A DNA stretch of 17,449 bases from Pseudomonadota bacterium (GCA_023460715.1 JAEWPH010000130.1:1-17449); one strand, 5' to 3'. Shown: positions 1-7,640, counted from the first letter of the stretch. Program-made: numbers and translations. The notes: generated from the sequence alone by a model not told the origin.

Positions 1-1
1 G

Positions 2-454
2 GTCTTCGACGCCCCGGACGGCGGGCTGACGCCGCTGGGCGGCAGCAGCGACGGCGGCAGCCACAAGGGCTACGGCCTGGCGCTGCTGGCGCAGGTGCTG
101 GGCGGCACGCTCAACGGCGGCGCGTTCGCCCCGCTGCACCGCCAGACGCACGGCGCCGGAGAGCCCGCCAACGTGGGCCACAGCTTCATCGCCATCGACC
201 CCGCCTTCTTCGGCGCGCCCGGCGCGTTCGCGCAGGACGTGGACGCCATCCTCGACGTGCTGCACGCCACGCGCTCGGCCGACCCGGCCCGGCCCGTGCT
301 GGTGCCCGGCGACCCCGAGGCCGCCCAGCAGGCCGAACGCGAGCGCCTGGGCATTCCGCTGCCGGCCCCGCTGCTGCGCCAGATCCGCGAGAACGCGGCC
401 CGCGCCGGGGCGCCGGACATCCTGGGCGACGCCCCGGCCGGAGCCGCCGCATGA
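2..454 (+). CDS. Ldh_2 family (malate/L-lactate/sulfolactate dehydrogenase-type) oxidoreductase, C-terminal part
   Basis: Only the last 150 residues are present; the 5' end lies before the window. The visible part reads in frame from base 2. It contains a glycine-rich stretch followed by HKGYGLALLAQVLGG (about bases 60-105), the conserved C-terminal core of the NAD(P)-dependent Ldh_2 family, which covers malate, L-lactate, ureidoglycolate and (R)-sulfolactate dehydrogenases. After it come the family-typical GHSFIAIDPAFF segment and a C-terminal tail ending in a helix with RERLGIPLP. Members of this family reduce or oxidise 2-keto/2-hydroxy acids in the cytoplasm. The TGA stop overlaps the ATG of the next gene by 4 bases, so this gene belongs to the same operon as the FAD dehydrogenase, aminotransferase and transporter genes. 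The exact substrate cannot be told from this fragment. The family call is firm. Confidence 0.85.
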   Translation, partial: VFDAPDGGLTPLGGSSDGGSHKGYGLALLAQVLGGTLNGGAFAPLHRQTHGAGEPANVGHSFIAIDPAFFGAPGAFAQDVDAILDVLHATRSADPARPVLVPGDPEAAQQAERERLGIPLPAPLLRQIRENAARAGAPDILGDAPAGAAA

Positions 455-1902
455 GCGCCGCCCTGCTGGACGAACTGCGCGCCGCCCTGGGCGCCGCCCA
501 CGTGCTGACCGGCAGCGATGCCGATGGCTACCTGACCGACCAGCACCGCCGCCTCACCGGCCGCGCCCTCGCCGTGCTGCGCCCGGCCGACACGGCCCAG
601 GTGGCCCAGGTGGTGCGCCTGTGCCGCCAGCACCGCACGCCCATCGTGCCGCAGGGCGGCAACACCGGGCTGATGGGCGCCGCCACGCCGGACGGCAGCG
701 GCCGGACCGTCGTGCTGTCGCTGGCGCGCCTCAACCAGGTACGGGCCATCGATACCGACAACGACACGCTGACCGTGGAGGCCGGCGCCGTGCTGGCCGC
801 CGTGCAGCAGGCCGCGCGCGATGCGGGCCGGCTCTTTCCGCTGAGCCTGGGCTCGGAAGGCAGCTGCACCATCGGCGGCAACCTGGCCACCAATGCGGGC
901 GGCACGCAGGTGTTGCGCTACGGCAATGCGCGCGAGCTGGTGCTGGGGCTGGAGGTGGTCACGGCCGAGGGCGAGATCTGGCACGGCCTGCGGGGCCTGC
1001 GCAAGGACAACACCGGCTACGCGCTGCGCGACCTGTACGTGGGCAGCGAGGGCACGCTGGGCATCATCACCGCCGCCACGCTCAAGCTCTACCCGTTGCC
1101 GCAGGCGCAGCACACGGCGCTGCTGGCCTTCGGCTGCATCCACGATGCCATCGCCTTCCTCGGCGTGGCGCGGGCAGGCTTCGGCGCCGGCCTGACGGCC
1201 TTCGAGCTGATGTCCGATACGGTGCTGGGCCTGATCGCGCAGCACGTGCCCGAGCAGCCGATTCCGCTGGCGCTGGAGGCGCCCTGGTACGCACTGATCG
1301 AGCTGTCGGACAGCGAAGGCGAGCAGCACGCACGCGAACGCTTCGAGGCCGTCGTGGGCCAGGCGTTCGAGGACGGCCTGGTGAGCGACGCGGCCATCGC
1401 CGAAAGCCTGCAGCAGAGCGATGCGCTCTGGCGCCTGCGCGACGAAGCCCTGGGCGAGGCGCAGCGGCGCGACGGCCGCAACATCAAGCACGACGTGTCA
1501 GTGCCCATCTCGCGCATTCCCGACTTTCTGGCCGCCACGGCCGCGGCGTTGCAGGCGCGCTTTCTGGGCGTGCGGCCCGTGGCATTCGGCCACCTGGGCG
1601 ACGGCAACCTGCACTACAACGTGTCGCACCCGCTCGGCGGCACGCCAGCCGACCTGTTCGCCCACGAAGACGCCATCCACGAAGTGGTGCACGACAGCGT
1701 GCACGCCCATGGCGGCTCCATCAGCGCAGAGCACGGCATAGGCCAGACCAAGCGCGACGTGCTGCCCCGCTACAAAAGTGCGGTGGAGCTGGACCTGATG
1801 CGCCGCCTGAAGGCCGCGTTCGACCCGCTCGGCCTGCTCAACCCCGGCAAGGTGCTGGCGCCCGCCAGCCTGCGCCTGCACGAAGAAAGCCCCCATCCAT
1901 GA
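451..1902 (+). CDS. FAD-binding 2-hydroxyacid dehydrogenase (GlcD / D-lactate / D-2-hydroxyglutarate dehydrogenase type)
   Basis: This 483-residue protein has the full architecture of FAD_binding_4 plus FAD-oxidase C-terminal domains. The PCMH-type FAD site shows PQGGNTGL at about residues 67-74, IGGNLATNAGG at 141-151, and the later GSEGTLGIIT motif. The C-terminal domain carries HLGDGNLHYN (about 381-390) and SAEHGIGQTK (about 424-434), the metal- and substrate-binding motifs of D-lactate and D-2-hydroxyglutarate dehydrogenases. It ends in LLNPGKVL, as these enzymes usually do. It should oxidise a D-2-hydroxy acid to the 2-keto acid in the cytoplasm, passing electrons to a carrier. The start ATG overlaps the preceding stop (ATGA), and the stop overlaps the next start in the same way, so three genes are translationally coupled. 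The precise hydroxy acid is unknown. With the aminotransferase next door, the product 2-keto acid may connect to an amino acid. Confidence 0.93.
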   Translation: MSAALLDELRAALGAAHVLTGSDADGYLTDQHRRLTGRALAVLRPADTAQVAQVVRLCRQHRTPIVPQGGNTGLMGAATPDGSGRTVVLSLARLNQVRAIDTDNDTLTVEAGAVLAAVQQAARDAGRLFPLSLGSEGSCTIGGNLATNAGGTQVLRYGNARELVLGLEVVTAEGEIWHGLRGLRKDNTGYALRDLYVGSEGTLGIITAATLKLYPLPQAQHTALLAFGCIHDAIAFLGVARAGFGAGLTAFELMSDTVLGLIAQHVPEQPIPLALEAPWYALIELSDSEGEQHARERFEAVVGQAFEDGLVSDAAIAESLQQSDALWRLRDEALGEAQRRDGRNIKHDVSVPISRIPDFLAATAAALQARFLGVRPVAFGHLGDGNLHYNVSHPLGGTPADLFAHEDAIHEVVHDSVHAHGGSISAEHGIGQTKRDVLPRYKSAVELDLMRRLKAAFDPLGLLNPGKVLAPASLRLHEESPHP

Positions 1903-3158
1903 ACCCGACCTTCCCGCTCTCGCAGCGCGTGCAGCGCGTCAAGCTGTCGCCCAACGCCGCGGCCAGCGCCCGCGCCGCCGCCCTGGCCGCGCAGGGGCGC
2001 GACGTGATCGCGCTCACCACGGGTGAGCCGGACTTCGACACGCCCGAGCCCATCAAGCAGGCCGCCATCGCGGCCCTGGCGCGTGGCGAGACCAAGTACA
2101 CCCCCACGCCCGGTACGGCGGCGCTGCGCAAGGCCATCAGTGCCAAATACACGCGTGAGAACGCGCTGGATTACCCGGCCGCGCAGATCATCGTGAGCAA
2201 CGGCGGCAAGCAGGTGATCTACAACGCCTTCGCCGCCACGCTGGATGCGGGCAGCGAGGTGATCATTCCCGCGCCGTACTGGCCGTCCTTTCCCGACATG
2301 GTACTGGTGAACGACGGCACGCCCGTCATCGTTCCTTGCGACATCGGTGCAGGCTTCAAGCTCACCCCCGCCCAGCTGGAGGCCGCCATCACGCCGCGCA
2401 CCCGCTGGCTGGTGCTGAACACGCCGGGCAACCCGTCGGGTGCGCTGTACGACGCGTCGGAGCTGGCCGCGCTGGCCGCCGTGCTGCGCCGCCACCCCCA
2501 CGTGCTGGTGCTGCTGGACGAGCTGTACGAGCACATCTGGTTCACGCCAGAGGCACCCGCGCACTGGCTGCACGTGGCGCCGGACTTGAAGGACCGCACC
2601 CTGCTGGTCAACGGCGCCTCCAAGACCTACGCCATGACCGGCTGGCGCATCGGTTGGGGCGCAGGCCCCGCCGCGCTGGTGCAGGCCATGGTGGTGATCC
2701 AGTCGCAGGCGTCGTCCGGCCCCAACGCGGTGGCGCAAGCGGCCGTGGCCGCAGCGCTGGAATCGCCCGACCAGTCCTTCGTGGGCGAGGCCCGCAGCGC
2801 CTACGCGCGCCGCGCGCGAAACGTCACCCAGGCCATCAACGCCGTGCCCGGCCTGTCGCTGCTGCCGCCCGGCGGATCGTTCTTCGCCTTCATCCACTGT
2901 GGCGCGCTGCTGGGCCAGGTGCGGCCCGACGGACAGGTGGTCCGCACCGATGCCGACCTGACCGAATGGCTGCTCGAAGCCGAGGGCGTGGCGGCAGTCG
3001 ACGGCTCTTCGTATGGGCTGTCGCCCTACTTCCGCATTTCCACCGCCGCCAGCGACGCGGTGCTGCAGGATGCGACCGCCCGCATCGCGCGCGCCGTGGG
3101 TGCCCTGCGCGCACCGCAGGTCGCGGGTGCGCGGGCGCTGGCCGAGGCCGCCGCATGA
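1899..3158 (+). CDS. Class I/II pyridoxal-phosphate aminotransferase (aspartate aminotransferase type)
   Basis: The 419-residue protein is a fold type I PLP aminotransferase of normal length. Visible signatures are TTGEPDFDTP (40-49), KYTPTPGTAALRKAI (66-80), the SNGGKQ segment (100-104), APYWPSFPD, NTPGNPSG (174-181, with N178 contacting PLP), D207 in LLDELYEH, and the Schiff-base lysine K242 in NGASKTYAMTGWRIGW. The carboxylate-binding arginine is probably in PYFRIS near the C-terminus. It transfers the amino group between an amino acid and a 2-keto acid in the cytosol. Aspartate aminotransferases of this group can also accept cysteine sulfinate, which would fit the thiol dioxygenase in the same operon, but that link is inference. 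The start at 1899 overlaps the upstream stop (ATGA) and the stop overlaps the permease start in the same way. Confidence 0.93.
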   Translation: MNPTFPLSQRVQRVKLSPNAAASARAAALAAQGRDVIALTTGEPDFDTPEPIKQAAIAALARGETKYTPTPGTAALRKAISAKYTRENALDYPAAQIIVSNGGKQVIYNAFAATLDAGSEVIIPAPYWPSFPDMVLVNDGTPVIVPCDIGAGFKLTPAQLEAAITPRTRWLVLNTPGNPSGALYDASELAALAAVLRRHPHVLVLLDELYEHIWFTPEAPAHWLHVAPDLKDRTLLVNGASKTYAMTGWRIGWGAGPAALVQAMVVIQSQASSGPNAVAQAAVAAALESPDQSFVGEARSAYARRARNVTQAINAVPGLSLLPPGGSFFAFIHCGALLGQVRPDGQVVRTDADLTEWLLEAEGVAAVDGSSYGLSPYFRISTAASDAVLQDATARIARAVGALRAPQVAGARALAEAAA

Positions 3159-3907
3159 GCGACGCCAGCCTGCTCGCGCAGGGCGTGGACGCCCTCAAGG
3201 GCGTGGGCCTGAACTACGCCTTCGTGCTCGACGCCAGCGAGCGCCAGGCCTTCGTGCGCGGCATGTCCGTGACGGTTCAGCTCGCGCTGCTGACCATTCC
3301 CGGCAGCCTGGCGGCCGGCGTGGTGCTCGCCGCGTTCATGACCTCCGGCCGCGCCTGGCTGGCCGGCCCCGCGCGCGCCTTCGTCGAGGTGACGCGCAAC
3401 ACGCCCACGCTGGTGCAGCTGTACTGCGCCTTCCTCGTGCTCAACATGCTCATCACGCAGCAGCTGCGCGACTGGGGCGCGGGCAACAACCCGCTCACGC
3501 CCTTCGTCTGGGTGGTGATCGTCGTGTCGCTGCACAAGGGCGTTTTCCATGCCGAAGCATTGCGCGCCGGCATCGAGGCCGTGCCTGCCACCACGCTGGA
3601 GGCAGCCCGCTCGCTGGGCTTTTCGCAGCGCCAGCTGCTGGCCCGCGTGCAGCTGCCGCTGGCCGTGCGCTTCGCCCTGCCCTCGCTGGTCAACAACCTG
3701 GTCGATCTGGTGAAGATGACGGCGGTGGCGTCCGCCATTGCCGTGGGCGACGTGACGTACGAGTCCATCATGATCTGGTCGCAGCGCGACAACGTGCTGG
3801 AGCTGCTGCTGTTGATCCTGCTCTGGTTCGGCCTGCTGACGTGGCTGGTGAGCCGCGCGGGCCGCTGGCTGGAACACCACTGGAGGATGCCCGGCTATGG
3901 CCAATGA
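3155..3907 (+). CDS. Polar amino acid ABC transporter, permease subunit 1 (HisM/GlnP type)
   Basis: The protein has 250 residues with several hydrophobic membrane segments, for example around QLALLTIPGSLAAGVVLAAF, FVWVVIVVSL and LELLLLILLWFGLLTWLV. The cytoplasmic EAA loop that docks onto the ATPase is clear: EALRAGIEAVPATTLEAARSLGFS followed by a conserved PLAVRFALPSLVNN stretch. RNTPTLVQL is the usual entry motif of His/Glu/Gln-type (3.A.1.3) permeases. It should form the inner-membrane channel together with the next gene product. The start ATG overlaps the aminotransferase stop (ATGA), and the gene end overlaps the second permease by 11 bases. A strongly amino-acid-transporter-like sequence does not fix which amino acid is carried. 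Confidence 0.92.
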   Translation: MSDASLLAQGVDALKGVGLNYAFVLDASERQAFVRGMSVTVQLALLTIPGSLAAGVVLAAFMTSGRAWLAGPARAFVEVTRNTPTLVQLYCAFLVLNMLITQQLRDWGAGNNPLTPFVWVVIVVSLHKGVFHAEALRAGIEAVPATTLEAARSLGFSQRQLLARVQLPLAVRFALPSLVNNLVDLVKMTAVASAIAVGDVTYESIMIWSQRDNVLELLLLILLWFGLLTWLVSRAGRWLEHHWRMPGYGQ

Positions 3908-4718
3908 AGCGACCCTTGCGCGCGCCGCGGCCCCGTCGCCCGTGCCCGGCGCCCTGCTGCGCACTCTGCGCAATCCCTGGCTGATCGCCGCCCTGGCCGC
4001 CCTGGCGGTGGTGCTGGCGTGGAACGCCACCGGCACCACGCCGGCCGCCTTCACGCACCTGTGGCGCTGGCTCCCGGCCCTGCTGCGCGGCCTGTGGGTG
4101 AACATCGAGATCAGCGTGCTGGCCGTGGCCCTCGGCACCGCCGTGGGGCTGGTCATCGGCGCGCTGTCGCTGTCGCCCGTGCCCGCTGTGCGCGTGGTCA
4201 TGCGCTGCTACGTGCAGATCTTTCGCAATGCGCCCATCCTGGTGCTCATCTACTTCACCACCTACGTGTTCCCGTTCGAGGTGAGCATCGTGCAGTGGAC
4301 TTTCCCGTTCCCCGACTGGGTGAAGGTGGTGCTGGGCTTGGCGCTGCCCACCAGCGCCAACGTGGCCGAGATCTTTCGCGGCGCGATCCAGTCCATTCCC
4401 AGCGCGCAGTGGGAGGCCGCGCAGTCACTGGCCTTCAGGCGCAGCCAGATCTTCCGGCTGGTGGTGCTGCCGCAGTGCGTGCGCCGCATGCTGCCGCCCT
4501 GGATGAACCTGTACGCCAGCATCACCATGAGCACGTCGCTCGCCTCGCTGGTGGGCGTGCACGACGTGGTCGATACCGCGCAGATCGCCAGCAACACCGT
4601 GGCGCGCACCGACTTCACCATCCTCGTGTACGGCGCGTTGCTGGTGCTGTTCTTCGCCTACTGCTACCCGATTGCCCGCGCCACGCGCGCCCTGGAGCGA
4701 CAACATGAAACGCGATGA
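3897..4718 (+). CDS. Polar amino acid ABC transporter, permease subunit 2
   Basis: This 273-residue permease pairs with the preceding one. It has a short charged N-terminus, a first membrane segment (about residues 31-43, LIAALAALAVVLA), a periplasmic stretch, then the conserved permease core starting WVNIEISVLAVALGTAVGLVIGAL. FRNAPILVLIYF is the RNTP-type motif and EIFRGAIQSIPSAQWEAAQSLAF is the EAA loop contacting the ATPase. The ATG at 3897 lies inside the end of the first permease gene, an 11-base overlap, which points to translational coupling. Its own end overlaps the ATPase gene by 14 bases. Two different permeases plus one ATPase is the standard layout for this transporter family. The missing part is the periplasmic binding protein, which is not found next to these genes. 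Confidence 0.92.
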   Translation: MANEATLARAAAPSPVPGALLRTLRNPWLIAALAALAVVLAWNATGTTPAAFTHLWRWLPALLRGLWVNIEISVLAVALGTAVGLVIGALSLSPVPAVRVVMRCYVQIFRNAPILVLIYFTTYVFPFEVSIVQWTFPFPDWVKVVLGLALPTSANVAEIFRGAIQSIPSAQWEAAQSLAFRRSQIFRLVVLPQCVRRMLPPWMNLYASITMSTSLASLVGVHDVVDTAQIASNTVARTDFTILVYGALLVLFFAYCYPIARATRALERQHETR

Positions 4719-5559
4719 CCCTTCCCTGAGCGATCTGGCGGCGCCTTCCGCCGCCCCGCTCGTTCACCTCAAAGACGTGCACCTGTCCTTCGGCGACAAC
4801 CAGGTGCTCAAGGGCATCGAGGTCGAGGTGCACCGCGGCAAGGCGGTGTCCATCATCGGCCCGTCGGGTTCGGGCAAGTCGACCATCCTGCGCTGCATCA
4901 CCGGCCTGCTGCGCCCGCAAAGCGGCGAGATTGCGGTGGGCGGCACGCGGGTGGACACGCTCAGGACCGAGGCCGAGCTGATCGCGTTGCGCAAGCGCGT
5001 GGGCTTTGTGTTCCAGCAGTACAACCTGTTCCCGCACCTCACGGTGCTGGAGAACCTGGTGATCGCCCCCACCCAAGTGGTGGGCCGCGACAAGGCCACG
5101 GCCGAGCGCAAGGCGCGCGCGCTGCTGGAGCAGGTGCGGCTGGGCCACAAGGCCGGCGCCTACCCCGGCGAGCTGTCGGGTGGCCAGCAGCAGCGCGTGG
5201 CCATTGCCCGCGCGCTGGCCATGCGACCCGAACTGATCCTGTTCGACGAGGTCACGTCCGCGCTGGATCCGGAAACCGTGGGCGAAGTGCTCACCGTCAT
5301 CCGCGATCTGGTCCAGGGCGGCATGACCTGCGTGCTGGTGACGCACGAGATGCGCTTTGCCGAAGAGGTGAGCGACCACGTGTACTTCACCGAAGCCGGC
5401 CGCATCGTCGAGCACGGCCCGGCGCAGCAGATTTTCGGCAACCCGCGCAGCGAGCGCACGCGCGAGTTCCTGCAGCGTGCGCTGGGCGCCGGCGCGCGCG
5501 CGCGCCCACCGCAGCCGGCCGTTGCGCTGGCGTTCAACCAGCTGCGCTTTGCCCTCTAA
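4705..5559 (+). CDS. Polar amino acid ABC transporter, ATP-binding subunit (GlnQ/HisP type)
   Basis: The ATPase has 284 residues from the chosen start. Motifs in order are Walker A GPSGSGKST (52-60), Q-loop FVFQQYNLFPH (about 101-111), signature LSGGQQQR (157-164), Walker B LILFDE (177-182), D-loop SALDPE and switch histidine H214 in VTHEM. All catalytic residues are present. I chose ATG 4705 over the in-frame ATG at 4672 because GGAG at 4693-4696 sits 8 bases before it and because the family normally starts about 15-25 residues before the first beta strand. It powers uptake by the two upstream permeases. The C-terminus carries an extra tail of about 25 residues after FLQRAL that includes ARAR, encoded by a (GC)7 run at 5492-5505; this tail is unusual for the family. 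Confidence 0.93.
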   Translation: MKRDDPSLSDLAAPSAAPLVHLKDVHLSFGDNQVLKGIEVEVHRGKAVSIIGPSGSGKSTILRCITGLLRPQSGEIAVGGTRVDTLRTEAELIALRKRVGFVFQQYNLFPHLTVLENLVIAPTQVVGRDKATAERKARALLEQVRLGHKAGAYPGELSGGQQQRVAIARALAMRPELILFDEVTSALDPETVGEVLTVIRDLVQGGMTCVLVTHEMRFAEEVSDHVYFTEAGRIVEHGPAQQIFGNPRSERTREFLQRALGAGARARPPQPAVALAFNQLRFAL

Positions 5560-5565
5560 GTTCTC

Positions 5566-5570
5566 AGGAG
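5566..5570 (+). promoter_or_regulatory. Ribosome binding site AGGAG of the thiol dioxygenase gene
   Basis: AGGAG lies 7 bases before the ATG at 5578, in the only real gap (18 bases) of the upstream operon. It supports both the start choice and continued co-expression with the transporter genes. Confidence 0.7.
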
Positions 5571-5577
5571 CCCACCC

Positions 5578-6204
5578 ATGACCACCTCGCCCTCCACGAT
5601 TTCCACCCAGCGCCGCCAGGCCGTCGATGCCGCCCTGGACGACGTGCGCCGCCTCATCGCGCACGGCACGCCCGACCGGGCGGCGCTGGACGCCATCACC
5701 GCCCGGCTGGAGGCGCTGGCCGCCCACAAGGCCCTGTTCAGCCGCGCCGACTTTCCGCCGCCCGCCCAGACGGCCGGCGTGGGCGCCTCCACGCGCTACC
5801 GGCTGAACCCGGACGACGGCGACGCGGGCCTGGCGCTGTACCTGAACTCCATCAACCCCGGCAAGACCACCGCCCCGCACGACCACACCACCTGGGCCGT
5901 GATCGTCGCCGTGGAGGGCCAGGAGGTGAACCGGCTCTACGAGCGCACGGACGACCGCAGCGACCCCACGCGCGCACAGATCCGCCTGGCCCGCGAGGTC
6001 ACCGTGCAGCCCGGCACGTCCATCGCCTTCCTGGGGGACGACGTCCACAGCATCGCCGTGGTGGGCACCGAGCCCACGCTGCACTTTCACCTGTACGGGC
6101 AGCCGTTGGAGACGCTGACAGGCCGCGTCGCCATCGACCCCGACACCGGTGCCGTGAAGAACTACAACGCCGCGTACTTCCGCCCCAGCGAGGCCGTGGC
6201 ATGA
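5578..6204 (+). CDS. Thiol dioxygenase, cysteine dioxygenase type I family (cysteine or 3-mercaptopropionate dioxygenase)
   Basis: This 208-residue cupin adds O2 to a small thiol, giving a sulfinate, for example cysteine to cysteine sulfinate or 3-mercaptopropionate to 3-sulfinopropionate. The three iron ligands are visible as H101 and H103 in PHDHTTWAVI and H157 in DDVHSIAV. The later LHFHLYG segment (168-174) holds H171 and Y173, which match the His and Tyr of the family's Ser-His-Tyr triad. The Ser position appears to be H169. The length and the HDHTTWA form resemble bacterial 3-mercaptopropionate dioxygenases more than mammalian cysteine dioxygenase, but substrate cannot be settled from sequence alone. 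The gene sits 18 bases after the ABC transporter ATPase and overlaps the next gene by 4 bases, so it probably acts on what the transporter brings in or on a derivative. Confidence 0.88.
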   Translation: MTTSPSTISTQRRQAVDAALDDVRRLIAHGTPDRAALDAITARLEALAAHKALFSRADFPPPAQTAGVGASTRYRLNPDDGDAGLALYLNSINPGKTTAPHDHTTWAVIVAVEGQEVNRLYERTDDRSDPTRAQIRLAREVTVQPGTSIAFLGDDVHSIAVVGTEPTLHFHLYGQPLETLTGRVAIDPDTGAVKNYNAAYFRPSEAVA

Positions 6205-7433
6205 GCCAGCACCCATCCGCCACGCGCCCAGCCCGCGACCTGGGCACCGCCACCCGCCTGCTGCACGCTGGAACGCCGCCGCTGCAGGACGGCTCCGGCC
6301 CCGTCAACGTGCCCGTGGTGCGCACCAGCACCGTGCGCTTCGAGGACAGCGCCGCCTATGCGGATCTGCACCACCGCCGCGTGGCGGGCGAGCGCGTCGC
6401 GTCGTACGGCCGCCACGGGCTGGACACGCACCGCGCGCTGGAAGACGCCGTCATCGCGCTGGAGGGCGGGCACCGCGCGTTCCTCACGCCCTCGGGCCTG
6501 TCGGCCATCGCGCTGGTGCTGGTGGCGCTGCTGTCGCCCGGCGACCACGCCCTGGTGGCCGACAGCGTGTATTCGCCCGTGCGCCGCGTGGACGACAGCC
6601 TGCTGCAGCGCCTGGGCATCACGCTCGAATACTTCTCGCCCGGCCAGGACGACGTGGCCGCGCTGATCCGCCCCAATACCAAGCTGCTGTACGTCGAATC
6701 ACCCAGCTCGCTGCTGTACGAAGTGCTGGACCTGCCCGCGCTCACCGCCATCGCGCGCCAGCACGGCATTGCCGTGGCGGCCGACAACACCTGGAGCGGC
6801 GGCTGGTTCTACCAACCTCTGGCGCTGGGCGCGAACCTGTCCATCCAGGCGGCCACTAAATACATCGCCGGGCATTCCGACGTGATGCAGGGCATCGTCG
6901 TCACCGACTCGCCCGCGCTGTCGCAGAAGATCGCCGTGGCGTACGAAGCGCTGGGCCTGACCATCGGCGCGGACGACGCCTACCTGGCGCTGCGCGGCCT
7001 GCGCACCCTGCCCGTGCGGCTGGCGCAGCACCAGCGCCATGCCACGCAGGTGGCCGAATGGCTGCTGCAGCAACCGCAGGTGTCGCGCGTGTTCTACCCC
7101 GTGCTGCCGTCCCACCCCGGCCATGCGCTGTGGAAGCGCGACTTCAGCGGCGCCAACGGACTGGTGTCCTTCGCCTTCGCCAACGGCGTGGACGCCCGCA
7201 GCGCCGAGGCTTTCGTCGATGCGCTGCAGCACTTCGCCCTGGGTGCGTCGTGGGGCGGCTACGAAAGCCTGGCCCTGGTCGCCCAGCCCGAGCGCCTGCG
7301 CGAGCACAGCGCCTGGACCGGCACCCAGCCCGTGGTGCGCCTGCACGTCGGGCTGGAAGACCCGGCAGACCTGATCGCCGACCTGCACCAGGCATTCGCC
7401 CGGGCGGAGGTCCGCACGCGCTTGGCGGCTTGA
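6201..7433 (+). CDS. metC: Cystathionine beta-lyase-type PLP enzyme (Cys/Met metabolism family)
   Basis: The 410-residue protein belongs to the Cys/Met metabolism PLP family (fold type I). Visible are the SYGRHGLDTHRALEDAVIALEGG block (68-90, Y69 in the position of the PLP-phosphate-contacting tyrosine), TPSGLSAI (96-103), VESPSS (165-170), D195 in AADNTW which binds the PLP nitrogen, and the Schiff-base lysine K220 in AATKYIAGHSD. The AATKYI..HSD form and overall length match cystathionine beta-lyases, which cleave cystathionine to homocysteine, pyruvate and ammonia and often also act on cystine or cysteine. It is coupled by a 4-base overlap to the thiol dioxygenase and ends the long operon. 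In this setting a catabolic C-S lyase role is as plausible as methionine biosynthesis. The gene symbol reflects family resemblance only. Confidence 0.88.
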   Translation: MSQHPSATRPARDLGTATRLLHAGTPPLQDGSGPVNVPVVRTSTVRFEDSAAYADLHHRRVAGERVASYGRHGLDTHRALEDAVIALEGGHRAFLTPSGLSAIALVLVALLSPGDHALVADSVYSPVRRVDDSLLQRLGITLEYFSPGQDDVAALIRPNTKLLYVESPSSLLYEVLDLPALTAIARQHGIAVAADNTWSGGWFYQPLALGANLSIQAATKYIAGHSDVMQGIVVTDSPALSQKIAVAYEALGLTIGADDAYLALRGLRTLPVRLAQHQRHATQVAEWLLQQPQVSRVFYPVLPSHPGHALWKRDFSGANGLVSFAFANGVDARSAEAFVDALQHFALGASWGGYESLALVAQPERLREHSAWTGTQPVVRLHVGLEDPADLIADLHQAFARAEVRTRLAA

Positions 7434-7444
7434 CGCTATTTTTT

Positions 7445-7475
7445 GATAGCTACTAGCGCTTATGGATAAAGCGCT
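7445..7475 (+). repeat. Comamonadaceae-type intergenic repeat, copy 1
   Basis: The 31-base stretch contains the hairpin TAGCGCTT (7453-7460) and AAGCGCTA (7469-7476) around a short loop, preceded by a run of six T. A second, diverged copy lies in reverse orientation at 16743-16773, matching at 23 of 31 positions. I recall closely similar sequences as abundant 3'-flanking repeats in Acidovorax and relatives. There is no T run after the hairpin in either direction, so it is not a canonical intrinsic terminator, although its place just after the metC-type stop would suit transcript-end protection. Confidence 0.75.
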
Positions 7476-7640
7476 AGGGAACCTCTGAATGAATCGAGCG
7501 GCAAGTGGGCGCTGCGGATCGGGAGGGGATGCAAGGCGCAAGACGCAGCAATAGCGGGGCTATTGCGAGTATTTGCAACGCCGCAGCCTGCCCGAGACCG
7601 CAGATGCACACGGCGCGGTGATTCGTGCAGAGGATCCCTA
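7475..7640. mobile_element. MITE-like element, short form (about 166 bp, imperfect 21-bp terminal inverted repeats)
   Basis: The left end (7475-7495, TAGGGAACCTCTG...) and the right end (7620-7640) are inverted repeats matching at 18 of 21 positions. Both ends terminate in TA. The interior carries a perfect hairpin GCAATAGC-GGG-GCTATTGC (7548-7566), a block at 7521-7539 and a block GCAACGCCGCAG (7575-7586). All three recur in the same order in the larger element inside the FadL-type gene. There is no reading frame for a transposase, so it is non-autonomous. It begins exactly where the Comamonadaceae-type repeat ends, which suggests nested insertion at a TA dinucleotide. Confidence 0.75.

Noticed and set aside
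70..1491. Very long open frame on the - strand opposite the dehydrogenase genes
   Set aside because: It is antisense to two well-supported genes, is rich in Arg, Ala, Gln and His with no recognisable domain, and is expected in DNA of this GC content.
4615..6216. 533-codon open frame on the - strand opposite the ABC ATPase and dioxygenase
   Set aside because: Shadow of strongly conserved + strand genes; low-complexity His/Gly/Arg/Ala-rich composition and no motif.
7445..7640. Repeat region as a CRISPR array or tRNA-like gene
   Set aside because: There is no regular repeat-spacer spacing and no cloverleaf; the structure is explained by one intergenic repeat plus one inverted-repeat element.
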